A stretch of DNA of 8,304 nucleotides, from assembly GCA_947038745.1 (NCBI GenBank), contig CAMQXE010000046.1, positions 1 to 8,304 on the forward strand, written 5' to 3'. The stretch comes from an uncultured Propionibacteriaceae bacterium. Its GTDB lineage: Bacteria; Actinomycetota; Actinomycetes; Propionibacteriales; Propionibacteriaceae. The position numbers were made by a program, and so were the translations under genes. The notes beneath the pieces were generated by a model that was not told the origin of the DNA, searched no databases, and was given only the letters and a program-made list of their open reading frames with translations. Positions within the stretch are counted from its first letter, which is position 1. Every line of letters starts with the position of its first letter. Shown here in pieces: positions 1 through 5,649 of this stretch.

Positions 1-281
1 CTGGCGATACTGGTTGTAGTATTCGTGATAAAGAACTCGAAGATGCTAAAGCTAAATCTGGTAGTACAGAGGTGAGTGCCGTACCAGATATTATTCTTGA
101 CGGGGTTACGGCATGTGGCCTTGTGATGACAAAAGGCAGCAATTCACTTATTGGATATTTTGCGGTAAAGTCCGGCGTACTTTTTTACGTAATGGGGCAA
201 AGTAGTGTCGAGGCTGTGGCTCAGCGAGATGCAGACCTGGCTAGCGTAGCAAAAAGCTGGTCCTGGAAAAAGTATCGATAA
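1..281 (+). CDS. 3' part of a secreted/lipoprotein-like protein, paralogue of the next gene
   Basis: The frame is open from base 3 to a TAA at 279-281, so the gene starts before the window and only about 92 C-terminal residues are visible. A GTG at 72-74 lies inside the conserved domain and is unlikely to be the real start. The visible part aligns along its length with the C-terminal domain of the neighbouring lipoprotein: shared features are a DTxC..RD segment, EDAK.KS, a DG(V)xAC segment, a (F)xVKxGVL strand and a C-terminal SWxWK. Two cysteines lie at equivalent places in both proteins, which suggests an extracytoplasmic disulfide. No known family is recognised. By homology to the neighbour it is probably an exported lipoprotein, but its signal peptide would be outside the window. 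Only 14 nt separate it from the next gene, so the two are probably co-transcribed. Confidence 0.8.
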   Translation, partial: GDTGCSIRDKELEDAKAKSGSTEVSAVPDIILDGVTACGLVMTKGSNSLIGYFAVKSGVLFYVMGQSSVEAVAQRDADLASVAKSWSWKKYR

Positions 282-295
282 GAAAGATTCGTATT

Positions 296-964
296 GTGGC
301 GAAATATGTAAGAACGGTAGGGGTTTTATCGGTGCTAGCACTTCTTGCGGGGTGTTCGTCGGGTATGGCTGTTCCAAGCTCAACCACAGCAAAGAGTCAG
401 TCGGCCTCGGCGTCGCCTAGTTCGGCTAAGAGCACTACGGCATCGAAGTCACCTTCTACCTCTGCAAGCAAAGCTACCTCCACGGCACCGAAGCCGACTG
501 TATCTTCGGCGGCGCCAAGTTTGGCTGGTAAAGCGTATCTTAAAGATGGTGTTGTGTATGGCACTGGATATAGCTATAAGTTGCCTGCTAATTATACATT
601 TGAAGTCGCAGAACAAGGTGATGACACTGCTATTAAGCATAAAGATAAAAGTATCGCCATGTATACGATTGTAAAACCTGCTAGCGCTCTTGATACAAGC
701 TGTGGGGTTCGTGATAGGTATATGGAAGATGCTAAAACAAAATCTACTATCCCTGACGTTAAAATTTATCCTGATGTTGTTATTGATGGAGTGAAGGCCT
801 GTAGCCTTTCATTGAGATCAACGAGTAATGACAATTCATTCCGGGGGCATTTTGTTGTGAAGGATGGGGTGCTGTATATCCTTACGGGGGCGAGCGCCCC
901 AGAATCTATTACTGAGCGCGGTATGGATCTTGTCGGTGTAACGAATAGCTGGAAGTGGAAGTAA
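296..964 (+). CDS. predicted lipoprotein with Ser/Thr/Ala-rich linker and C-terminal domain duplicated in the upstream gene
   Basis: This 222-residue protein has a classical lipoprotein signal: Lys/Arg near the N-terminus, a hydrophobic stretch (about residues 8-18) and the lipobox LLAGC, with Cys20 the expected lipidated residue. Residues about 21-76 are a low-complexity Ser/Thr/Ala/Lys/Pro linker, as in surface proteins that must cross the cell wall. Residues about 77-222 form a compact domain with only two further cysteines, Cys136 and Cys169, both kept in the upstream paralogue. The function is unknown and I recognise no family. The GTG start fits the signal peptide; a weak purine-rich site (GAAAG, 282-286) lies 9 nt before it. 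The domain-coding DNA is A+T-rich: a hand count over 541-840 gives about 38% G+C, against about 59% over 6001-6180 in the acyl-CoA synthetase. This hints at transfer or relaxed constraint. Confidence 0.85.
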   Translation: MAKYVRTVGVLSVLALLAGCSSGMAVPSSTTAKSQSASASPSSAKSTTASKSPSTSASKATSTAPKPTVSSAAPSLAGKAYLKDGVVYGTGYSYKLPANYTFEVAEQGDDTAIKHKDKSIAMYTIVKPASALDTSCGVRDRYMEDAKTKSTIPDVKIYPDVVIDGVKACSLSLRSTSNDNSFRGHFVVKDGVLYILTGASAPESITERGMDLVGVTNSWKWK

Positions 965-980
965 ATCTACTAGGTAGAGC

Positions 981-1016
981 AGTTGGGCCGGTCACCGCAT
1001 GGTGACCGGCCCAACT
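981..1016. terminator. perfect 16-bp hairpin, probable bidirectional terminator
   Basis: Bases 981-996 and 1001-1016 are exact reverse complements, separated by a 4-base loop (GCAT). The stem is G+C-rich at its centre. It sits in the 66-nt gap between the convergent lipoprotein (stop at 964) and ackA (stop at 1031). The base run after it on the + strand (ATTTAGTT) is modestly T-rich; the - strand side has no real T-tract, so efficiency for ackA is less certain. A protein-binding palindrome is possible but less likely in this position. Confidence 0.85.
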
Positions 1017-1030
1017 ATTTAGTTACGTGC

Positions 1031-2218
1031 TTATTTTGTGATAAGTGCCAGCGTCTGACGAGCCATCGCAAGCTCCTCGTTTGTCGGAACCACGAGCACT
1101 TTGACACCCGAATCAGGAGTCGAGATTACGCGGGTATCACCCGAGCGAACAACATTGACTGCATCGTTGAGCTTGACTCCGAAGATACCAAGGTATTCGC
1201 AGACAGCCTTACGGATGGTCCAGTCATTCTCGCCAACACCAGCGGTGAATGTGATCGCGTCAAGTGAGCCAAGCAGCGTTGCATAAGCGCCGATGTACTT
1301 AGCAATTCGACGTGAGTAAACCTTTGATGCCAAGATCGCCGTCTCATTGCCCTCAGCAACAGCAATCTCGACATCGCGCATATCAGTCATATTGCAAAGG
1401 CCGAGCATGCCTGACTGCTTATTGAATACGTTATCGATTTCAGCCGTCGACAGACCTTCTTCATTGGCAAGGAAAAGGAACAAGCCGGGATCAATATCAC
1501 CAGAACGAGTACCCATGACAAGGCCTTCAACAGGAGTCATGCCCATTGATGTATCAATTGCCTGACCGCCCTTGATCGCTGAAATCGAGGCGCCATTACC
1601 AATATGGCAGATGATCTGATTTACCTCGGTGTACGGCTTGCCAAGGAAATCTGCCACTGCATGAGAAACATAATCATGCGACGTGCCGTGGAAGCCATAG
1701 CGACGGATTGAATGCTTCTTTGAAAGCTCCGTCGGGATAGCGTAGGTGTAAGCCTCCGGGGGCAGCGTCGAGAAGAACGCAGTATCGAAGATGCCCACGT
1801 GAGGAACATCAGGTAATACCTCCATAGCTGCCTCGATACCGGCGATGCCAGCCGGATTATGTAGCGGGGCTAGCGGGATCAACTCACGCAAGGTCTCAAT
1901 GACCTCATCAGTGATCTGAACCGGCTCCTGGAACTTCGTTCCACCATGAACAGTGCGGTGTCCAACGGCGATAACTCCGTCAAGCGACGGGCCATGCTCA
2001 GTGAACTGCTCTAGCACCTTCGCCAGCGCTACCTTATGATCCGGCAATGGCAGTTCTAGGCTGAACTTTTCCCCGTTAGCCTTGTGATCGATGGTGCCTA
2101 GATCAAGCCCGACCTTCTGGCAGATACCAGAGCCAAGTACCTCTTCGGTATCAGCATCAATGAGCTGGTATTTAAGCGACGAAGAGCCGCAGTTGAGCAA
2201 CAAAATTGAGCGAGACAT
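1031..2218 (-). CDS. ackA: acetate kinase
   Basis: AckA reversibly transfers the phosphoryl group of acetyl phosphate to ADP, giving acetate and ATP in the cytoplasm; in reverse it activates acetate. The 395-residue length is typical of the ASKHA-fold family. Visible motifs in order are the N-terminal phosphate motif NCGSSSLK (9-16), GHRTVHGG (86-93), FDTAFF (144-149), YGFHGTSH (174-181), HIGNGAS (205-211), GTRSGDIDP (236-244), TAGVGEN (325-331) and the C-terminal NEE (380-382). Arg88, Asp145, His177, Arg238 and Glu381 match the catalytic residues of the Methanosarcina thermophila enzyme with a constant offset of 3, so activity is expected. The ATG start is supported by a Shine-Dalgarno 4-5 nt upstream that overlaps the pta stop codon. 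It is the second gene of a pta-ackA operon and ends before the shared hairpin terminator. Confidence 0.98.
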   Translation of the reverse strand: MSRSILLLNCGSSSLKYQLIDADTEEVLGSGICQKVGLDLGTIDHKANGEKFSLELPLPDHKVALAKVLEQFTEHGPSLDGVIAVGHRTVHGGTKFQEPVQITDEVIETLRELIPLAPLHNPAGIAGIEAAMEVLPDVPHVGIFDTAFFSTLPPEAYTYAIPTELSKKHSIRRYGFHGTSHDYVSHAVADFLGKPYTEVNQIICHIGNGASISAIKGGQAIDTSMGMTPVEGLVMGTRSGDIDPGLFLFLANEEGLSTAEIDNVFNKQSGMLGLCNMTDMRDVEIAVAEGNETAILASKVYSRRIAKYIGAYATLLGSLDAITFTAGVGENDWTIRKAVCEYLGIFGVKLNDAVNVVRSGDTRVISTPDSGVKVLVVPTNEELAMARQTLALITK

Positions 2219-2222
2219 GAGG

Positions 2223-2228
2223 TTCCTT
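2223..2228 (-). promoter_or_regulatory. ackA ribosome binding site overlapping the pta stop codon
   Basis: Read on the - strand, the junction is TAAGGAACCTC followed by the ackA ATG. The AAGGAA element begins inside the pta TAA and lies 4 nt before the start. This favours reinitiation or translational coupling, which would keep the two enzymes of the acetate pathway in proportion. Confidence 0.75.
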
Positions 2229-3708
2229 ACTTGGCGTCGTCTTGAGCCTGGATGGCCGTAATTGCAATGGTATTAACAATGTCATCAACAAGAGCGCCGC
2301 GTGACAAATCGTTAACTGGCTTATTTAGCCCCTGGAGAACTGGGCCGATAGCGAGCGCTCCGGAGGTGCGCTGGATCGCCTTGTAGGCGTTATTGCCCGT
2401 GTTGAGGTCGGGGAAGATAAAGACAGTTGCCTGACCAGCGACCTCACTGCCTGGCATCTTCTTCTTGCCAACGGTGGGATCGATAGCGGCATCAAACTGG
2501 ATCGGGCCATCGAGCTTCAACTCGGGAGCAAGTTCCTTGGCGATCCGGGTTGCTTCTGTCACCGCATCGACGTCTGGGCCCTTGCCTGAGCCAGCCGTCG
2601 AGTAGGACAGCATCGCAACGCGAGGCTCAATATCGAAACGGGCTGCGGTCTTAGCGCAGTTAATCGCAATGTCGGCTAGTTCCTCTGGCGTCGGGTTCGG
2701 ATTAACAGCACAGTCGCCAACAGCGATCACGCGGTCGGGTAGGCACATCATGAACGACGAGGACACAACCTTCACGCCAGGCTTGGTCTTGATGAACTCA
2801 AACGAAGGCTTGATCGTATTGGCAGTGGTGTTGATCGCACCTGAAACCATGCCGTCGGCCATGTCGAAGTAGATCATCATGGTGGCGAAGTAGGACAAGT
2901 CTTTGAGCGTTTCGCGGGCCTGCTCCAACGTAACGCCTTTCTTGGCGCGCAGCTCTGCGTACTTAGCAGCGAACTTCTCGACCAAATCAGGATCATTAGG
3001 GGAGACGATCTGCACGCCACCCAGCTCAAAGCCAAGCTCCTTGGCGCGTGTATGGATCGTGTCAGCTTCACCCAAAAGAATGATCTTCGCTGTGCCACGC
3101 TCAGCCACGATGGCGGCTGATTCGAGGATGCGATCATCGGAAGACTCAGGCAAGACGATGGTTTTTAGTTCACGCTTGGCCATGGCTGTGAGCTGATTAA
3201 CGAAGGCCTGCGGAGTGCGGATCGTGGTCACCGTCTGGTTAAAGGCAGAAACCAAGGCTGCGCCATCTGCTTGGCCGTCAGCGACAACAGCCAAAACCGG
3301 CACGCAATGAGCAGCAAAGATCTTCTCAAAGACAGGAGTGGCTTGGTCAAGTCCAGTGCTATTGCCAACCACGATCACAGGAGCATTGAGGTTCGCAGCA
3401 GCCATGGCATTGAGATCAAGCTCGGCGACATTGGTGACATCGGACCAATCAGAGCCCTGGGCGATGACAACATCGACTCCATGAGCGAAAGCCTCATAAC
3501 GCGAGATGAGGGCCGACATAGCGGTGTCCTCGTCGGCATGGAAAGCGGAATAGGTGATGCCGGTATCAGCAGCCGAAGCGTCAGCAACGATTGGACGGAA
3601 TACGGCGACAGTCTGACCTGCGGCCTGGAAGGCGGCAGCCAGCTCGGAAACGGTGCCCGCGATGTTGATGCGCGGGTCTGCAGATGAAAGGTATATGCAA
3701 CGGGTCAC
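2227..3708 (-). CDS. pta: phosphate acetyltransferase (phosphotransacetylase)
   Basis: Pta interconverts acetyl-CoA plus phosphate and acetyl phosphate plus CoA, feeding AckA. The C-terminal catalytic PTA/PTB domain spans about residues 178-490: TIVLPESSDDRILESA (183-198), DGMVSGA (285-291), MCLPDRVIAVGDCAVNP (321-337), SYSTAGSGKGPD (368-379), MPGSEVAGQA (418-427) and PVNDLSRG (464-471). Ser469, Arg470 and Asp476 match the active-site Ser309, Arg310 and Asp316 of the Methanosarcina thermophila enzyme. Residues 1 to about 165 resemble the N-terminal P-loop-like domain of long bacterial Pta proteins (for example the ELDLN..AAANLNAPVIVV segment, 96-114), but the nucleotide-binding loop is lost and the middle DRTGG domain appears absent. 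This explains 493 residues against about 714 in E. coli and about 330 in single-domain forms. The GTG start has no well-placed Shine-Dalgarno and a TANNNT box 6 nt upstream, suggesting a leaderless message. Confidence 0.97.
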   Translation of the reverse strand: MTRCIYLSSADPRINIAGTVSELAAAFQAAGQTVAVFRPIVADASAADTGITYSAFHADEDTAMSALISRYEAFAHGVDVVIAQGSDWSDVTNVAELDLNAMAAANLNAPVIVVGNSTGLDQATPVFEKIFAAHCVPVLAVVADGQADGAALVSAFNQTVTTIRTPQAFVNQLTAMAKRELKTIVLPESSDDRILESAAIVAERGTAKIILLGEADTIHTRAKELGFELGGVQIVSPNDPDLVEKFAAKYAELRAKKGVTLEQARETLKDLSYFATMMIYFDMADGMVSGAINTTANTIKPSFEFIKTKPGVKVVSSSFMMCLPDRVIAVGDCAVNPNPTPEELADIAINCAKTAARFDIEPRVAMLSYSTAGSGKGPDVDAVTEATRIAKELAPELKLDGPIQFDAAIDPTVGKKKMPGSEVAGQATVFIFPDLNTGNNAYKAIQRTSGALAIGPVLQGLNKPVNDLSRGALVDDIVNTIAITAIQAQDDAK

Positions 3709-3714
3709 ATTCTC

Positions 3715-3720
3715 AATTTA
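3715..3720 (-). promoter_or_regulatory. candidate -10 box for a leaderless pta-ackA transcript
   Basis: On the - strand TAAATT ends 6 nt before the pta GTG (start at 3708), which would put transcription initiation at or within a base of the start codon. The only Shine-Dalgarno-like run (AAGGGG) is 13 nt from the GTG, too distant for usual use. No convincing -35 hexamer is visible at 16-18 nt spacing. Confidence 0.45.
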
Positions 3721-3766
3721 TCCCCTTAGCCGCCAGTCGTGTGCATCGGTAGGTAGGTTGCTGGGT

Positions 3767-3772
3767 TAATCT
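3767..3772 (+). promoter_or_regulatory. candidate -10 box for a leaderless membrane-protein transcript
   Basis: TAATCT lies 6 nt before the GTG at 3779 and no Shine-Dalgarno is present in between or just upstream. The predicted transcription start therefore falls on the start codon. A -35 element is not recognisable. The 70-nt divergent gap to pta would hold both promoters. Confidence 0.45.
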
Positions 3773-3778
3773 TGCCCG

Positions 3779-4276
3779 GTGAGCCTGTCTAAACGACGAT
3801 ATTCGACGAATCTGATGCCCCTTGCAGGGGCAGTCGGGCATCTTGTTGCAGCTTTGGCTTTAGTTGGTTCAACAGCATCGACTGTGCTGGTACTCGTGCG
3901 CTATCTCAGAGCGCTGGACTCAGGATCATGGCCAACATCAATGCGGTTCATCACCGTGCCACACCAAAAGATCGTGTTAGCCATCGTCGTTTCTCAGATA
4001 TTGGCCATGATCGCGATGTTCGTGTTGGCCGGTTGGCTTATTGCCGATGTTGCGCGCCGGCGGTTGCGGGTACGTGCCATCTGCTTCACCTGCTTGGTTG
4101 TGGACGTCGGTGCGGCAGGCCTGACGGCTCTTGTTGCAGCGGCAACGGCCCACGGCAACAAGGGCTATTCCGCAATTGATCTCTCGATCCCGCCGCTACT
4201 AGCTACCGTTGGGCTGTGTTTCACCCTAGGCGCAGTGCTGGTGAGTTCGACGAGCTTTACCGAAATACCTAACTAA
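3779..4276 (+). CDS. hypothetical protein with four membrane segments
   Basis: This 165-residue protein is not recognised as any named family. Hydrophobic segments at about residues 14-40, 65-89, 98-123 and 136-156 predict four membrane spans, with a short polar N-terminus rich in Lys and Arg. The Arg-rich cluster at 92-99 (ARRRLRVR) between spans 2 and 3 suggests a cytoplasmic loop by the positive-inside rule, putting both termini in the cytoplasm. The loop at about 41-64 contains a Pro-Trp/Pro-His-rich patch, probably outside. The gene stands alone: divergent from pta, convergent with nfo and overlapping it by 4 bases at the stop codons. The GTG start is chosen because the TAATCT box precedes it and no other start fits the N-terminus. 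Coding status is supported by composition and lack of a competing frame, but not by homology. Confidence 0.75.
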   Translation: MSLSKRRYSTNLMPLAGAVGHLVAALALVGSTASTVLVLVRYLRALDSGSWPTSMRFITVPHQKIVLAIVVSQILAMIAMFVLAGWLIADVARRRLRVRAICFTCLVVDVGAAGLTALVAAATAHGNKGYSAIDLSIPPLLATVGLCFTLGAVLVSSTSFTEIPN

Positions 4277-5058
4277 AGTTGCTGGCGTAGCCAATGTAGA
4301 TCCTCGGCAACCGTAGGCGTCGGAGTTTCCAAAATTACGGGGCAGTCGGCCGATCTAAAGACCTCAAGTAGCTCGGCTGGGGCAATGGTGCCAGAGTTCA
4401 AGGCTGCATGGCGGTCAGCGCCAGAATCGAAAGTATCGCGGGAATTATTGCCGTGGATCAAGTCGATACGTCCAGTGATAGCCGTAACTCGTTCGACGAT
4501 CCCACCTAGTTCGTTGCCGCCGGTAAAGGCATGGCAGGTATCGAGACAAAGGCCTATCTGATCGCCTTGGTCCGTGGTGGCTAGGGCATCCCATAGTTGA
4601 GCTAGTCGATCAAAGCGTCGCGCCATGGCATTGGCGCCTCCAGCGGTATTTTCGATCAACAGTTGGACCTTGAGTTCTAAACCAGCAACACATTTTGCCC
4701 AGTTCGCGAATCCATCTTGCGGGTCGTCACCTTTGGTGACGTGCCCACCATGCACGATGACACCGTTGGCGCCAATTTCGGCGGCTGCGTCGATGGTCTG
4801 CTGCAGCAGCTTGCGAGATGGAATCCGAATACGGTTATTGAGCGAAGCGACATTGATGATGTAGGCGGCGTGGATGTAGCAGTCGATGTTTGCGGCCTCT
4901 GCCTCGGCTTTGAGCGCTATTGCTCCGCCAGGGTGCGTTGTCGCGGGTTTTTTATAGCTCTGCGGGTCGCCGAGGAAGAACTGGCAGATATCAGCTTCAA
5001 GACCTTGTGCCTGTGCGATCGGGTCATGGGAATCTACGTGGGTGCCGAGCTTGATCAT
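4273..5058 (-). CDS. nfo: endonuclease IV (deoxyribonuclease IV)
   Basis: Nfo is a metal-dependent AP endonuclease that cleaves 5' to abasic sites and can trim blocked 3' ends in base excision repair. The 261-residue TIM-barrel protein (E. coli Nfo has 285) carries the family signatures: IHAAYIINVAS (62-72), VIVHGGH (100-106), LIENTAGG (134-141), GLCLDTCHAFTGG (169-181), LIHGNNSRD (200-208), SGADRHA (212-218) and ILETP (242-246). By alignment to known Nfo metal sites, His63, His103, Glu136, Asp173, His176, His202, Asp215, His217 and Glu244 supply all nine zinc ligands, so it should be active. The broader sugar-isomerase/AP-endonuclease barrel family is an alternative, but the full ligand set and DTCHAF motif favour Nfo. 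It is a single-gene unit, divergent from folA. The ATG lacks a Shine-Dalgarno. Confidence 0.94.
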   Translation of the reverse strand: MIKLGTHVDSHDPIAQAQGLEADICQFFLGDPQSYKKPATTHPGGAIALKAEAEAANIDCYIHAAYIINVASLNNRIRIPSRKLLQQTIDAAAEIGANGVIVHGGHVTKGDDPQDGFANWAKCVAGLELKVQLLIENTAGGANAMARRFDRLAQLWDALATTDQGDQIGLCLDTCHAFTGGNELGGIVERVTAITGRIDLIHGNNSRDTFDSGADRHAALNSGTIAPAELLEVFRSADCPVILETPTPTVAEDLHWLRQQL

Positions 5059-5065
5059 GGCGTCG

Positions 5066-5071
5066 AGACTA
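5066..5071 (-). promoter_or_regulatory. candidate -10 box for a leaderless nfo transcript
   Basis: On the - strand TAGTCT lies 7 nt before the nfo ATG (start at 5058), with no Shine-Dalgarno between. The spacing matches a transcript that begins at the initiation codon. No clear -35 is seen. Confidence 0.4.
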
Positions 5072-5142
5072 CCGACTTAATGGAACATACCCAGAGAAAT
5101 CACGATTTTGGGTTTTGCTGGGGGCGGAGAGGAGAAGCCCGA

Positions 5143-5148
5143 TACGCT
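5143..5148 (+). promoter_or_regulatory. candidate -10 box for folA and the acyl-CoA synthetase genes
   Basis: TACGCT lies 6 nt before the folA ATG at 5155. A purine-rich run at 5126-5136 (GGAGAGGAGAA) resembles a Shine-Dalgarno but is about 18 nt from the ATG and no other start codon lies at a usable distance, so a leaderless message is the simpler reading. A TTGCTG at 5115-5120 is too far (22 nt) to be a standard -35. Confidence 0.4.
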
Positions 5149-5154
5149 CATCTT

Positions 5155-5640
5155 ATGGCTCGACGAATCACCCTCATAGCAGCTCGTGCTCGCAATGGCG
5201 TCATCGGCAAAGATGGCACGATGCCGTGGCATATCTCAGCGGATCTGAAGCACTTCAAGGTCATTAGTATGGGTCACCCGATGATCATGGGACGTAAAAC
5301 TTGGGAGTCATGGGGAGCCCGGCCGTTGCCGGGGCGTCGTCATATCATCGTGAGTCGTAACCCAAGCTACGATGCGCCCGGAGCAGACGTCGTTACTTCC
5401 TTGCCCCAAGCGTTGGCTTTAGTGCCGCATGAAGATGTCTTTATTGTCGGCGGGGCACAGATTTACCGCGAGGCTCTTCCACTGGCGACGCATGCTGTTA
5501 TTTCGGAGATTCCATTGGAGCCAGAGGGAGATACCTGGTTTCCAGAGTTCGACGATTCCTGGGCAGCCGTGCGTCATGAACAGAATGATGGCTTTGAGAC
5601 TGTACATTTCGAACATCGCAGCGGGGCCGTTGTGGCGTAA
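5155..5640 (+). CDS. folA: dihydrofolate reductase
   Basis: FolA reduces dihydrofolate to tetrahydrofolate with NADPH, supporting thymidylate, purine and methionine synthesis; it is the trimethoprim target. The 161-residue length is typical of bacterial DHFR. Motifs are LIAARARNGVIGKDGTMPW (7-25, Met20-loop region), the catalytic acid Asp30 in SADLKHF, the NADPH-binding GRKTWES (46-52), PLPGRRHIIVSRN (57-69), IVGGAQIY (97-104) and DTWFP (126-130). The frame is open far upstream, to at least 4717, but that extension lies over antisense nfo and has no DHFR character; ATG 5155 gives the family's normal N-terminus. It is the first gene of an apparent operon, and the next start lies 9 nt after its TAA. 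No thyA neighbour is in the window. Confidence 0.96.
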   Translation: MARRITLIAARARNGVIGKDGTMPWHISADLKHFKVISMGHPMIMGRKTWESWGARPLPGRRHIIVSRNPSYDAPGADVVTSLPQALALVPHEDVFIVGGAQIYREALPLATHAVISEIPLEPEGDTWFPEFDDSWAAVRHEQNDGFETVHFEHRSGAVVA

Positions 5641-5649
5641 CTTAGGAGC

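Noticed and set aside
345..674. 109-residue Arg/Leu-rich frame overlapping the lipoprotein
   Set aside because: Out-of-frame reading of the Ser/Thr/Ala linker; its Arg-rich composition is what a shifted frame of that low-complexity sequence gives.
983..1267. 94-residue + strand frame starting within the hairpin and running into ackA
   Set aside because: It begins inside the terminator stem and is antisense to the conserved C-terminus of acetate kinase.
3271..3687. 138-residue open frame on the + strand inside pta
   Set aside because: Antisense shadow of a well-conserved gene; no start-site support and no recognisable protein character.
3748..3759. GGTAGGTAGGTT short repeat in the pta/membrane-protein gap as an operator or ribosome site
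   Set aside because: Only three 4-base units, not palindromic, and more than 19 nt from the GTG; nothing supports a function.
5115..5120. TTGCTG as a -35 box for folA
   Set aside because: It is 22 nt from the TACGCT hexamer, outside the usual 16-19 nt spacing.
4717..5154. In-frame upstream extension of folA giving a 307-residue protein
   Set aside because: The extension lies mostly antisense to nfo, has no DHFR-like content, and ATG 5155 gives the normal DHFR N-terminus and length.
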